Of a DNA stretch of 64,000 bases, positions 35,328 to 47,887 are shown piece after piece. How positions within the stretch are numbered: the first letter of the stretch is position 1; each line of letters begins with the position of its first letter. A program made the position numbers and the translations under genes. This DNA comes from Molossus alvarezi (Eukaryota > Chordata > Mammalia > Chiroptera > Molossidae), in contig CM073887.1 of assembly GCA_037176705.1 (NCBI GenBank), positions 28,957,501-29,021,500 of the forward strand, read 5' to 3'. The notes below the pieces were generated by a model. That model was given only the letters and a program-made list of their open reading frames with translations. It was not told the origin of the DNA and did not search any database.

Positions 35328-37952
35328 AAACCATGTCTCTTAGATTATTTGGATATCTAGTATTTGGTTCTTCAGACTTTTGGATGCAGTAAAGATTGTT
35401 ATGTGGATTAAAATGGCATTAAGTGACGTGATTTTTAATATATGCTCCAAACCCCAAGGCAGTAAAGTTATGGCACACAAAATGTTATTAATATTGTTCT
35501 ACTAAAAGCCACAACTAGAGTGTAAATTGTGAGGGTGGGGGAAGGCAGAAGAATTCAAATGACAAGCAGAATATCTTGTTTTAGGTTGAAATTAGAAGAA
35601 TGAGAGAATAGGGGATTAGTTTAATTTATCTAGTTATTCCAACTTACCCACTGCTAAAAAAAAGCAAATGTCATTGACTTTGTTTTCATTTATTCTTTTG
35701 CTTCCCTCCCCCTCTCCCTCTCCTCTCTCCTCTCTCCTCTCTCCTCTCTTCTTCTCCCACCTCCTCTCTCCCTCTCTTGCTTTCTATCTTCATTTTGGAG
35801 ACATTCTAAAAATTAGAAAAGAGAAAACAAAATCTTTAATATTCTAAAACACACCTGAGAAAGTCATTCAACTTCTGAAGCTCTTCAGTTAAGGAAATTA
35901 TCATAGTCTTTAGTACATGCTCACTGAGACAAAGTCAATGCCTTATTCTGAACGATCTATGCATGTCAAGCATTTCTTAGCTCCTAGAACAGTTGAAAAA
36001 AATTAAACTTGATGAAATGAATACTAATTATTAGTTTGATTTTAATAAGCATTCTTAAAGAGACTGCCTAGAATTCATTATTCCCTTTAATTTAAAACAT
36101 ATTTTTGACCCTTTGTCCTAAAGGTATTATCTTCTCAGGCAAATATCTTAGAGACATGTCACTTGGCAAACATAAGGTTTGCGCTGAAAAATGTTTTTTA
36201 ATTTTATGAATTTATTTTTCTTTCAAATTTTTTTCTTACTTTTTTGTTTTCTGACACAAAAGACTGAGCAACGACATTAAATAATATATTACTCCCTGGA
36301 GAATTACTTATTATCTGTTAGACAGTCATTAAGTGTTATTAATGCAAAAAGCATAGCTAGTAAGTGACAAAAGTCTTCATATAATTAGTAGAATAAATAT
36401 AATGAGTTGAAAAACCTTGTCTCCACAAAGAGAAAGAGGAAAGTTTTGGGGAAAATATAAAAGACTGAAAGAAATACAACTACCTCTTTTATTTTCTCAA
36501 TCATCCTGTTTTGAACAAGGTATTGATTAGATAAATTCCAATTGAATTGTGTTTTAATAGTGATATATCAAAGGGTCATCTCCTAGATACCGGCAGCCTT
36601 ACTAGTACAGAAATTCTGTGCTGGGAAAATATTGTTTAGCTACAACCTTAAAGTATAATAAGAATAATACCTAAGTTTGTATTTTAGGCCAGAATGAGAA
36701 AATAGGCAATAAAAGTATCTGGTTGATTGAAAAAGAAATAGAGAGGAAAAAGACTCTGTTATTTCGAAGATGATCTTAAAAATGGGATTTTTTAAAAATT
36801 TTTTTAGGGTAGTCTTTGAGATATCTCAGTCCTTCTACTGGTATTGTGACCATCCACAATAATGTGCATTGGTTATGGATATATCTTCCCTCAGGTGCTC
36901 AAAATTGCATGGAGATATTTCATTTTCTTTTTATTTCTATCTTATAAATAAATATTCCCAATCAAAGAAACAAACAATTTATATAGTTTTAGATAGCTTG
37001 GGGCAATGCTTCATTTATTCTATATAAACACAATCCAGGGGAAAACCCAGGTTTGGATAGAGAGAAATGTTAGGTTGTAGAATCTTATATGTTAAAAGTG
37101 AAGAGAGAAAATTTTACCATGTTAACACTAATAAAAAAAAAAAAAAAGGCTAGAATAACTTCATAAATTTCCAATGAAGCCAACTTCAGAAGAAGGAAAA
37201 TTATCAGAGATAGCGAGGACTACTCCATTAAGATAAAGAGGCTGATGCTCCAAGGAGCTACAACAAATTGAAAAATAAACAGGTTTATAGCTGGAGACTT
37301 CAGCACTTCTCTCAGCACTGATGGATTGAAGGCAAAAACATCAATATCACTATAGTTAAACTGAATTGCACTAATAATCAGTTTGCTCTAACTGAAATTT
37401 ATAGACTTCTTCATCCAATAATGACATATCTGTGCGCTGAATTAATTACCAGCAGAATATTCTTGAATATCACAACATGTCAATAATAGATCTTAGAGAC
37501 TCTTTATTAAATTTACAATATAAGTTGATATTATCTGAAGAATTTTAAATGCATGTGAAAGGAAATCATGGTGAATTATAAATAACTTTTAGAATACAAT
37601 GAACCAGTGCCCTGAATTTTGAGAACCAAGATTTTCTAATATGTATTTCTTTCTTACCTCTAAGAAAAAATTCTAAAATAAGATCAGCAGGCTCCCAGTG
37701 GATCAAGCTCTCCATTCATCATCTCACATTGCTTTTGGTCATGCAGATACCTAAGAAAATACATATAAATATGTGAATACATCTGGTCTACACAGTAAAT
37801 ATGTATCTAGTTATTTGGAGCCAATAAATGCTTAATTCGGTAAGCTATGTAAATTGTAAACCTTCCTTTCAATATTAAAATTTTCTTTAGGTAGCCCTAG
37901 TCCAGCTTTTGGAGAAACTTGCCTTATGGTCTCCAGTGGGGAAGAAAACATG
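35328..37952. other. Unique DNA with a pyrimidine tract
   Basis: No gene or repeat family recognised in 2.6 kb. A C/T tract of about 90 bases lies at 35694-35786 and a poly-A run at about 37132-37147. Confidence 0.5.
35694..35786. repeat. Polypyrimidine tract (CTCTCC)n-like
   Basis: Nearly all C and T for about 90 bases, with CTCTCCTCTC units. The type of sequence that can form triplex DNA. Confidence 0.9.
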
Positions 37953-37967
37953 AGAAAGGGGACTATT

Positions 37968-38224
37968 GCCCTGGCCGGTTTGGCTCAGCGGTTAGAGCGT
38001 CGGCCTGCGGTACAGAGAGACCCTGGTTCGGTTCCCGCTAAGGGCATGTACCTCGGTTGCAGTTTGTCCCCGGCCCTGGTTGGTCGTGCGGGTGGCAGCC
38101 ACTCGATGTGTCCCTTCACATCGATGTTTCTCTCTCTCTCTCTGTTCCTCTCTCTCCCTCCCGCTCTATCTGAACAAAAAATGGACAAATGTCCTCGGGT
38201 GAGGATAAAAAAAATAAAAAAAAT
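37968..38224 (+). mobile_element. Ves SINE, young, perfect 15-bp TSD
   Basis: Complete copy with intact CpGs: CCGGTTTGGCTCAGCGGTTA, box B, CT-rich body, 'gtcctcgggtgaggataaaa'. AGAAAGGGGACTATT occurs at 37953-37967 and 38225-38239. Open frames on both strands are translations of the SINE. Confidence 0.97.
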
Positions 38225-38239
38225 AGAAAGGGGACTATT

Positions 38240-39459
38240 ACAGATGGAAGCCAAATGGATGTCCTATAAGCTTTCTCTTGGGGTCTCAGTATGGGAAGAG
38301 ATGAAAACATATTGCTCTCTCATTCCTGCAATAGCAGTATTCGTGACTACTCAGAGGATCAGATCAGTGTCAGGGTGAGAAAGAGATGAATGTGACGGCT
38401 AGAATGAAAGTGTGTCACACAGGACTGAATTAATGTAAGACAGTGCTATGAAAAACATCAGTGTTTTACTTGTTAGTGATCAAGAAAATTCACTGTGATT
38501 TCTACTTTACTTTCAGCTTGTTGAGAGCTCTTGTAAAATATTGCCTTTTCCATATACTCACACACATGTATATATACATTCATCCTCTCCAGCAAGAACA
38601 TATGCATCCTGGTGTGAGATATATATGCTCCAGAAACACGATATTTTTAATAAATGAGCTTACAATCTGTTTGGGAACAACAACAAAAAAAATTTCTTAT
38701 GAAACTTGCACAATAGTATGGCGGAAAGGAGTCTACTTTTTAAAGAATACCCATCAGGAGACAGAATCAAGTTTCTTCATCCTTAGAGGTTATTCTTTTG
38801 TCCTCCTCTGAAGAATTATAGAAAGTGCACCTCAATGATGTAAAAAAAATAGTTTGCAGAGATTTGCTGCTAATACTGCTTTTAAAAGATGTCATTGAAT
38901 AAGTGCAACTTGCTGCTGCATTCATTACTGAATACGTGCACCAGTGGCGCTATTATATAGATTATGACTGGCACCCTATGGATTACACAGACAAAAGATA
39001 AAAGCTTAGAAATTGTATTAGCAGGTATATTGTGCGTACACATAGAAGAAACTCCATTAATAATAACTCAAATGATGGTTAAAATTTGGGAGTTTTACAT
39101 CTAAAAGTGGAGGAAAGGAGGGAGAAAGAGCATTTATAGAAAAGCAAATGGCTTTTGGGAAAAAAAATTGTCCTTGAGAAGAATAAATGGGGATATGATA
39201 CTTTGTGATAATGTCTCTCTGGACATGGTACTGATTTCTATCTGAGAAGAGCAGATTAGAATTGCTCCAGGGAAGAGATTTATGGAAATTGAAGTTTTAT
39301 GGGAGACTCTGCTTTTAGGCAGATAAGGGATATCAAGACCTCAAATGCTTTCAACTTAAAATAATTCTTATACCAAAGTATATTAGGCACACTTGGGGGT
39401 GGCATATCCTGATCCATTTCTATATGTTACTATTTTCTGCTATGAATATCCAAGTAAAA
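38240..39459. other. Unique DNA; 116-codon frame not called
   Basis: A plus frame at 38461-38811 is open for 116 codons, but its composition is ordinary and it shows no domain I know. No splice or promoter context argues for it. Confidence 0.45.
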
Positions 39460-39625
39460 GAACTTCTGCATATATGCATAACCCATGGACACAGACAATA
39501 ATGTAGAGAAGGCTGTGGGAGGTGGAGCAGGGTGGGGGGGGTCAACAGCAGGGAGGGGAAAGTAAGACATCTGTAATACTTTCAACCATAAAGATAAGCA
39601 TAAAAAATAAAAACAGGCATAGACA
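39460..39625 (+). mobile_element. Bat-type LINE-1 3' UTR tail, very short
   Basis: 'atgcataacccatggacaca', a G-rich block at about 39515-39540, 'aagtaagacatctgtaatac' and an A-rich end match the final ~170 bases of the L1s at 23.2 and 33.6 kb. Severely 5'-truncated. Confidence 0.82.
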
Positions 39626-40058
39626 ATGCTTAAAAGCATGTAACAGACTGGAATAAAATACTTAACAAAAACAATAACAACAAATATTAAAAATAATAAC
39701 AGGTTCCAGAAAAGTAGTAGAGTTAAATTTTATATGTAAAATTACTGGCCTCCATATTAACAATGAAACTACTAGTTCCATAATGATTTAGACCAACAGA
39801 CCCTATTCACATTAGTAATATAGAGGATAAAGTAAGCAAAATCTATACAATAAAAAATATTGAAATATTAATAGAACAGACATTTAAAAATGACTTGAAT
39901 AATGCAAAGTTATATCAGATCCCTGGATAGGAAAAGTCAACATTATTAATTTGTTAGTATTCCCATTTGTGATCTATACACATTTTCATCAATTGTGCTT
40001 TTATTTTCATTCTTGCTGTCTAAAATTTATTCACCAAACAATAATTCAATGATTTATT
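39626..40058. other. Unassigned AT-rich DNA
   Basis: Nothing recognised; possibly an old L1 fragment. Confidence 0.35.
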
Positions 40059-40768
40059 TTTTTTTATTATTTTTCATTGCTGAAAGTATTACAGATGTCC
40101 CCCTTGTTTCCCCCACTGACCCCCCTCCTCCCCACACACTCCACTTCTGCTTACCCCCTCCTAATGTCTGTGCCCATTGGTTGTGCATACATGCATGTAA
40201 GTTCTTTGGTTTATCTCTTCCCACCCCTCCCACCCCCCATCCCTCTGAGGTTTGTTAGTCTGTTCCTTACTTCCATGACTCTGGATCTATTTTGATTGAA
40301 AGCTAATTTTGTTCATGATGTCCCATAAATAAGTGAGATCATGTGGTACTTGTCTTTCTCTGACTGGCTTATTTAACTCAGCTTAATACTCTCCAGGTCC
40401 CTCCATGTCGTCTCAAAGGGCAAGAGATCTTTCTTTTTTACAGCTGCATAGTATTCCATTGTGTAAATATACCACAGCTTTTTAATTCACTCATCTGCTG
40501 ATGGACACTTGGGTTGTTTCCAGATCTTAGCGATTGTAAATAGTGCTGCTATGAGCATAGAGGTGCATATATTCTTCCTGATTAGTGTTTCAGACTTCTT
40601 AGGATATATTCCTATAATTGGAATCACTGGGTCAAATGGCGGTTCAATTTTTACTAATTTGAGGAAACATCATATTGTTTTCCGTAGTGGCTGCATCAGT
40701 CTGCATTCCAACAGTATGGTAGAGTCCCCTTTTCTCCACACCCTCACCAGCACTTGTTTGAGGATTTA
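40059..40768 (-). mobile_element. Bat-type LINE-1 3' end, antisense
   Basis: T-tail, then 'gaaagtattacagatgtccc', a C-rich block at about 40100-40135, 'gatcatgtggtacttgtctt', 'gcatagtattccattgtgta', 'gatggacacttgggttgttt' and 'cacaccctcaccagcacttg'. This is the 3' UTR and ORF2 C-terminus in antisense. Possible short TSD GATTTATT on both sides. Confidence 0.92.
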
Positions 40769-41127
40769 TTAATGAAAAGATAGAAAACCACTATGCTTTA
40801 AAAAAAAAAAAAAAAGTAGTTCAAGGAATTTCTAGCTTCCTTATTTTCCAAAATCCTGATCAACATCAGCAATCACTAGATGATTTAGCCGATTTGTTCC
40901 CTCGATACATCACTCCACTGAGACCTCCCATCTACAGGTTCTACATTTGCACCTACGATCCTAGGTTTCTTCTATCATACATGCTTACTCTATTTTCTTC
41001 CTGATACAGTTACTACTTAACTTTATTTTCTTTATATTTGGTCACTTGTTTATTTTTTGTCTAAGATAAAATGTAAGATCCAGAAGATCAGGGACATAGT
41101 ACTATATATATATATATATTAGACTTT

Positions 41128-41403
41128 AAAAAAATTATTTTTATTGTTGAAAGTATTACAGATGTCACCCCTTTTCTCCCCCATTGACACTCCATGACAC
41201 TCCCACCCACCCCTAGGCCTTCACTGTGTCCATGAGTTATGCATATGTGCATATAAATCATTTGGTTAATTTCCTCCAGACCACCCCCTTCCCTCTAAGA
41301 TTCCTCAATCTGTTCCATGCTTTTATGTCTCTGGATCTATTTTGTTCCACTGTTTATTTTGTTCATTATATTCCACATATAAGTGAGATCATGTCACATG
41401 CCC
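41128..41403 (-). mobile_element. Bat-type LINE-1 3' UTR, antisense
   Basis: 'tattgttgaaagtattacag' then 'ccccttttctcccccattga' and 'cacatataagtgagatcatg': the same 3' UTR as the copy at 40059, cut off just inside ORF2. Confidence 0.9.
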
Positions 41404-41440
41404 TTTTTTAAAATTTGGAACTATTCTAAGTAGCTAGTAG

Positions 41441-41897
41441 TGTTACCAGTGGAAATGGGGTCCTTTCAAAGAGTCAGGAGTAAAGCATTTCCGGGGACCC
41501 AGGTGTGGGAGGTTGAGGTGCTGAGGTACGGTTTATTAAAGCAGGAGCAAACACAGAGGGCCATCCCAGGTTCAGCTCTGTTTTTTTCAGCTTTGCTGTG
41601 TAAAAAGTCCAGCCTTGTCTTCAGCAAGCCCAGAAGAAAGGCCAGGGTTAAAAACTTTTGGGCCATTTGTTCATTCTCTGTCTCCATCTGCCTAGCTTAG
41701 TGTCTGTCTCTGGCTGTGCGCGCTGCATCCCTGTAACTAGTTACTGTACCTAACCTCATGCTTGGAGCCATGCCTGGTGTCTGGGCTGCAGGAGGCTGCT
41801 ACAGCCACATGGCTGCTATGGAGAGAGAGAAGTGCGAAGGAACTGGATGGGAGGGAGGGAGGGAGGGAGAGTATGTGTGGTGGGGGAGGGGGAGAGA

Positions 41898-41964
<67 letters not shown>

Positions 41965-42177
41965 CGAGCTTTTATCTTGGCCTTGGGAAGGATAGGCATT
42001 CTTTCAAACTAACCAATCAATTTCCCAATTCTTCTCAGGCTTACCGTTGGGTTTTTCCCTAATCAGTCCACTTTCTAGATCTTCCTGGGTTCTCTGTTCC
42101 TTATCCAATCTGATCCTTTTCCCAGGCTGGTCTCCATCCCTTATGTCACCATCTTGGCTCCCACTGCACATGCCTCA
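41441..42177 (-). mobile_element. Solo LTR of an endogenous retrovirus, antisense, with 6-bp TSD
   Basis: On the plus strand the segment starts TGTTACC and ends GCCTCA, i.e. TG...CA ends. TAGTAG lies directly outside both ends (41435-41440 and 42178-42183). On the minus strand a TATA-like GATAAAAGC is at about 41969-41977 and an AATAAA at 41532-41537, in the right order and leaving a U5 of about 90 bp. A (GA)n lies in the middle. A 6-bp TSD suits class II (ERVK-like) elements. No internal retroviral genes are attached. The right end could be further out if the TAGTAG match is chance. Confidence 0.62.
41889..41961. repeat. (GA)n microsatellite within the LTR
   Basis: About 35 GA units; the plus frames through it give Glu-Arg repeats and are not genes. 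Confidence 0.97.
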
Positions 42178-42183
42178 TAGTAG

Positions 42184-44339
42184 AAGCACCTCCCCCCTGT
42201 ACCATCCTGGTGGCTACCAGGCATGCCCCCAGCAGAGGAATTTCCCCTTCTGTTTTTATTCCTCCCTTAGTAATGACCTGTAACCATCCTTCCTGTGCAC
42301 CTCAGGGACTAGATCCCAGGTGGAGGATACAGCTGTTCCCTGGGGGTGTGTGAAGATATTGCTTCCTAATGAAGCGGGCTCCCTAGACTATTACGCTTGA
42401 TGATTGATTAAATTATTTAATTTATTATTGCTCCCTTTCTTCATTAATATCTAGGTACCTATGCTAACAGTAGGAACTTAATGATACCTGTTGAATAGAT
42501 AAATATTTTTGTAGTTTAATAATATATAGAAAAATTTCAAGAAGATTTTTAAGATTGTGGTTTAGAAATTTTATTTTAATGGAACTAAATATTGCCAAAA
42601 ATGAGTTCAAGACTTTGAAAAGCACTTTAGTATATCTAAAAATCTTTATGGTAGCAGGGAGATGCACTATTAATAAATGTGATTTTATTAAGCATTCTTA
42701 TTAGCAATGCAAATGTAAAACCACTCATGTCATTAGTAAGAAGAGTGAAGAAAATAATGAAATTACTGGAAGTTATTAAGAGCCATTACTTTGAGAATTT
42801 ACCTTTAGTTATTTATAGTTATAATAATAACCAGGAGAATCACTTTCTACAAAGAGGACCTTCATTTGGTTATAGAAAATTTACCCTCAAAACCTTCTAT
42901 AAATTACTTGAAAGTAATCAATGCCCATTTTTAAAATACTACATACACACATTATCAGAAATGATCAGTGATTAGGTTATTTAATTATATATACATTTTT
43001 TATTAATTAAATAAAAACACCCATTTATTTTCCACTAGTGTTTTTACCTACTAGAAGGCAATTTAATTGCTTGGTGGATGTCCTTTTATATTTTTTTGTG
43101 CAAATGCAAATCCTATATGTTTACATTTTTCCTATTACTATATACTTTAACTTGTATCAGATTATGTTTTCCATAATGTATCCCAGCTTGCTTTATAAAT
43201 CTAGTCTGTTGTTGCCATTTCTGCATCAGTACATAGATTTTCTTTATTCTTTGTAATGACTGTACACTGTTTCTGGACTAGTTTTGCCTAAATTGAGATC
43301 TTAGTTAGATGGGCACGTTTGATGTCTTCTAAAGTCAATGACAGGCTGAGGCTGAAAAGAACATCCTGAAATTAAACAGTCGATGTGGTGGTAACAACAC
43401 AGCGGCAAGAGGATTTAGGAAGGGGACACAGAAGTGGATAAAAGGAAGAGGCAGCATACTTGGGAGAAATGATGTAGGCCAAATAAAACTAAAATTTCAT
43501 AGGCGATGCAAGGAAATACAAAAGTCAAAAAATAGAAATGGTGTCAATTGGAGTCTTTAAGTGATCATAAATGTCTAATATAGTTACGGAAAGACATGTT
43601 GAAATGAAATATAAGAAAAATATGTGGGCTTCAAGTATTTGTAGAGATTATAAATGAACTATATTTGAAAAGCAGAATAATATTAAGGAAAACAAATTCT
43701 GAAAGGTTCATGAGTTTATATATGTATTTATACTTGAATAAAGATATAATGTAATTTTTATAGTTGGTATTTAAAAATATAAAATTGTATATTACTCAGG
43801 AAGAATATTGGTCAGGAAATGCAATGTACCATTTGAATTTATTTATTATTACCAATATTTATTTGCAGCCTTACTATCTTGCCAATCAGTAATCAGTATC
43901 TTCTCTATTTTTCTTACACCTCAAATAGGGAACAAAGATAAAGTGTCTTTTGAGATTTAGTGCTACTCAAAAAATATTTCTTTCATATGAAGTCATTTTC
44001 TCCTTAGAAAGGAACAACAATATTATTATTTTTTCTTCTTCTTCCTATCTTTTGAACTTAAGTTTATTTTAGGAAAGAACTTGTAGACATATGAGAGAGG
44101 GCAGGGGAAGTTAATAGTGATTCAGATTTTACTTTATCAGAGAATATATTTTTTTGCCTAGGATATAGAGTAATAAAACCTAATTCAGGGAAGGGTGGTT
44201 TTGGCCCTGACAGCTGTAAAATCACCTGTGGATAAAGATTATTTCTGGGATTGTTATCCATGGGGTACCTTCTGTATCCCCATCTGTTAAACTGGTGGGA
44301 GTGGAGTTCTTGCAATATCAAAAGGAAAGGAATTTTCTG
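42184..44339. other. Mostly unique DNA
   Basis: 42184-42310 resembles LTR flank ('accatcctggtggctaccag') and could belong to the adjacent element. The remainder is AT-rich with no gene recognised. Confidence 0.4.
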
Positions 44340-44900
44340 AGACTCACATGAGAGGATGAGTAATCTTCATTTTTGTGGAATTAAACTCCTGGGTTTCCAA
44401 TGTTGCATTTCCCTGCATCCCACCATGGAACAAGTCCAATCTTGTCTTCATCAGGGCTAGAATTCAGGCCACTGCCTAGAGTCTCCATGCCATATCAAAT
44501 CACAGTCCAGTCCAGTATCTGTGTGTGGGTTCTGCATGGCCATGGACCATGCGGCTTCTAGGACTATGGAGAGAGAAATAGGCGAATATGCAGGTCACGG
44601 AGCAAGAGAGCAAGAGCAGGATAAGAGAGAGAGAACTCTGTCTGGGGATAGTGTAGTCCCAAATTTTCACGGGCTTCTACTGTGGTCCACACCCCTAGCC
44701 TATGATCTCTTCCCAGGCAAGACTGACAGTCAAGCATCTTCACTCCAGCTTCACTGCTCAAGCATCCGTCTCTCCCTTTGTTCCAGCCCCACCCCCATGG
44801 GCTGCAGGGAATGGGAGGGGCGTGGTTTCCTGGGGAGCATGACATTGTAGCTTCCGGGGGGAAGCTGCCCAGATGATCATGCTTGTAATGTCTTCATGCC
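44340..44900 (-). mobile_element. LTR relative of the 41441 element, diverged
   Basis: AAGTCCAATCTTGTCTTCAT at about 44431 matches AAGTCCAGCCTTGTCTTCAG at about 41606, each followed by a 'aggcc' block. 'ggccatggaccatgcggctt' with 'ctatggagagagaaa' matches 'cagccacatggctgctatgg' plus 'agagagagaag' in the other copy. A residual GAGAGA part follows in both. The order is kept, so these are two members of one LTR family. Ends are uncertain. Confidence 0.6.
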
Positions 44901-45229
44901 TGGCTTCCCCTTTGTTCTCTATTTTAATATTAGCTACTTAGTTATGATGATAACAGGGTCACGATCCTTTTTGGTGATATTCATGAAAAAAGCAGCTGAG
45001 GTCAGGCAAGATTTGTTCTTTGTGGTTAGTATATTGAATTAATCCTGTTTTTTATTTTCTGTATTTTATGATTCTTGGACTTCTTGGGGCCTTGTTGGCC
45101 AGCCTGGGAGAGCCTTCCAGGGTTAGCTGATACCTAGAGATATTAAAAAACTTACCTACTAGCATTCATTCATATGCAAACAAGCAATTCAAAGCTATGT
45201 ACCCCACAGCTTCTTTATCTAACTCTCAC

Positions 45230-46345
45230 TTACCAAAGCAATATTTCCTCTAACCTAACCTATGCCAGGGCTAGATACTGGACAACTAGAGAGTACTCCT
45301 ATAGACCAGTGCACATGGAAAATATTCAAACTGTCCAATTCTAAATTTGCTCAAATGTGCCTACTAGTGAGACAACCAGACCTCAGTTCTTGTCTTCTTG
45401 AAGGAAAGATTTCAATCAGGAGACAAAGTGCAGCAAAGCAAACAAGAATGTATTGGCTGCGGCAAAAACACACTCAGGACAGTGAAAGAAGAAAGGACGT
45501 AGAAGAAGCCCCAGGAGAGCCAGGCTGGGCTGCTTTGGCTCATGGAAAAGTCAGAGAAAACGGGGCCTTGGAGACAGTTTCAGGGAGTTAGCCCTGGACA
45601 GGCTGCTGCCGCCCATTGCTCCCCTGGTTGCAAGTCTCATGGGGTTGCTTAGAGGGAAGAAGGGGGAAGGGAATGGTGTGGGCATGCTCCCCCGGGGGAG
45701 AGCAGAACTGGATTCTTTGTGTTGAGATATTTATCTCTCACTTGCAGGTGGGGAATCTTAGAAGTTGCCTCGGGGTCTTAATAGAATATTCATCAGCTTT
45801 CCAGGAGTGCTCTTTGTTGGGTCCCAGTCTCCACTGATTGGTAAGTGCCAGGGGCTCATTAGTCAGTGCAGCTGGACCTGAGGCAGCCAAGGCATCACTC
45901 ATTTGGTTTTTCTGTTTTTCTGGGTATGGAGCTGAAATACACTGAGGCCTACGTGTTATCTTTAGGGAGTAAAAGGTCAGGAGGTCTAAACTGAATGACT
46001 AGTGATATGAAAAGTCAGGGAATCCAAACTGAATGACTGGGGATAGGTTAGGGAAAGAAAGGTTACCCTGAGGGCGAGTTATATCCCTTGCTAGGTAGAC
46101 ATCAGAGCTTGAGTTCCTGTACTTAGCCCATCATCCTCGCTCTGCTCATGTCTGTCTAACTACCTATAATAAAACCACAATAAATGCTCTGGGCGGTGCT
46201 TTTTTCCCTTCCTTCTTTCCCCAGACTAACCCTGGTACTTGGCCGAGCAGCACTGCGTTCAGTGGCACACCCCCTTTCTCTTGGGGATTCTCAGTAACAA
46301 ACTGTTCTTTCCAAGGCAGTTGTCCCCGTGTCTGTCACTTTACCA
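45230..46345. mobile_element. ERV/LTR-derived DNA (tentative)
   Basis: GC-richer than its surroundings, with two AATAAA signals at 46168-46173 and 46179-46184 followed by a GT-rich stretch and a U5-like end ('aaggcagttgtccccgtgtc') on the plus strand. The left part (45370-45900) could be an antisense LTR ('tgcagcaaagcaaacaagaa'). No retroviral gene can be recognised and no TSD found. I cannot separate the elements. Confidence 0.45.
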
Positions 46346-46457
46346 TACATGATTTAAACAAATCATGAGGACAACTTTTACATGTATCAATTCACTGTTC
46401 TCCGGAAATGGTATCTGTTTTATGTAAGAAGGTCCAAATGAAAGAGTTGCTATTTGG

Positions 46458-46715
46458 CTCTGGCTGGTTTGGCTCAGCGGTTGGAGCATCGGCCTGTGGA
46501 TCAGAGAGTCCCGGGTTCAGTTCCCGCTAAGGGCACGGACCTCGGTTGCAGTTTGTCCCCGGCCCTGGTTGAGGTTGTGTGGGTGGCAACCAGTCAATGT
46601 GTGTTTCTCACGTTGATGTTTCTCTCTCCCTCTTCCCCCATCTCTCCCTCTTGCTCTGTTTGAAGATAAAAATGCAAAAATGTCCTCGGATGAGAATAAA
46701 AAAAAATTTAAAAAA
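46458..46715 (+). mobile_element. Ves SINE, full length, 17-bp TSD
   Basis: CTCTGGCTGGTTTGGCTCAG, box B GGTTCAGTTCCCGC, CT body and 'gtcctcggatgagaataaaa'. AAAGAGTTGCTATTTGG is found at 46441-46457 and 46716-46732 without change. Confidence 0.97.
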
Positions 46716-46732
46716 AAAGAGTTGCTATTTGG

Positions 46733-47224
46733 ACTCTTTTGACTGCTACCCTTGACAAATGCCCTGGAACCGGAGTATCTTGTTACATATTTACAATTAA
46801 AATGGAAGCAATAAATTTTAAAAATGAGAGCATCTTTAACCCTAGCACATAGAAATATATCTTGAAAAATGCTGCATATGGTATTATCAGTTCTCCACAT
46901 TTTGAAGTTAAATGTTTATCTCATATTACTTTTGATAGTTAAAATTTGAAAGAATAGCTGGCAGATATTATAGCAGGAAAGTTCAGGGCTATTTATCTTT
47001 GCCAAGAACATAGATTCTGCCAATTAGAGACTGCACGATTTTTAAAATCTAACAAGCACAATTGATTGCTGGGAAATAATTCAGGCCAATTCATGTAACA
47101 TCCCTGAAATTTGCCTTTTTACATTTTGTAATCTATAATGAACCAATAAAAGATGATTTTACCAAGCAGTCAACATTCTTCAAGATGTGAAAGTAAAAAC
47201 CATATAAATTACACATCATTCATG
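46733..47224. other. Unique DNA
   Basis: No gene or named repeat. Confidence 0.4.
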
Positions 47225-47665
47225 AAAAAAGTTAATCTGTAGGGCTACATACTATACCACTCCAACTATATGATACCCTAAAAAAGGCAAAATTATGGAG
47301 TCAGTGAAAAGATCAGTGGTCTTCAGGAATAGGGGGGAGAGAAGGATGAAGGGAGCAAAGAGGACTTTTAGAGCAGTTGAAGTGTTCTGTGTGGTACTAC
47401 AATAGTGGACACATATTATACATTAGTCTAAACCCATAGAATATACATCACAAGATTGAACCCTGATGCAAAGTGTGGTCTTTGGATGGTTATAATGCAT
47501 CAATGTAGGTTCGTCTGTTATAGCAAATGTACCACCCTGGAGGGAGATGTTGGTAATGGGTAGGCTGTGTTGGGGGACAGGGAGTACTTATGGGAAATCT
47601 CGGTACCTTTCTCTCAATTTCACTGTGAACCTAAAACTGGCTCTTAGAAAAAAGTTTTTGAAACG
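47225..47665 (+). mobile_element. Old L1 (L1M type) 3' UTR, sense
   Basis: 'gggctacatactataccact', 'ggtcttcaggaatagggggg', 'gtggtactacaatagtggac', 'ccatagaatatacatcacaa', 'caatgtaggttcgtctgtta', 'caaatgtaccaccctggagg' and 'cctaaaactggctcttagaa' all follow one well-known L1M 3' UTR in order. Confidence 0.9.
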
Positions 47666-47721
47666 ATTATACAAATAATCTCCTATAGCTATTTGGCTTA
47701 AGGCTGGTATTTCTTTCTTTT

Positions 47722-47785
47722 TTAAAAATTTATCTTTATTGTTGAAAGGATTACAGATGTCTCCCCCTTCCCCCCCCCCCATTTC
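47722..47785 (-). mobile_element. Bat-type LINE-1 3' tail, tiny antisense copy
   Basis: 'tattgttgaaaggattacag' followed by 'atgtctcccccttccccccc' equals the last ~60 bases of the bat L1 3' UTR in antisense. Confidence 0.85.
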
Positions 47786-47887
47786 CCTGCTTATTCAACA
47801 ACAATAAAAATTGGATAACCGAAGTTCTGGCAAACTAAACTACTCTCAAGACCTCCCCAGCAGTTTATGGACATCGCTCTAGACACC

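Noticed and set aside
38461..38811. 116-codon plus frame as a gene
   Set aside because: No domain, ordinary composition, no splice or promoter context; within the range of chance frames in AT-rich DNA.
41758..41999. Glu-Arg-rich and Ser-Leu-rich frames
   Set aside because: They are translations of the (GA)n microsatellite inside the LTR.
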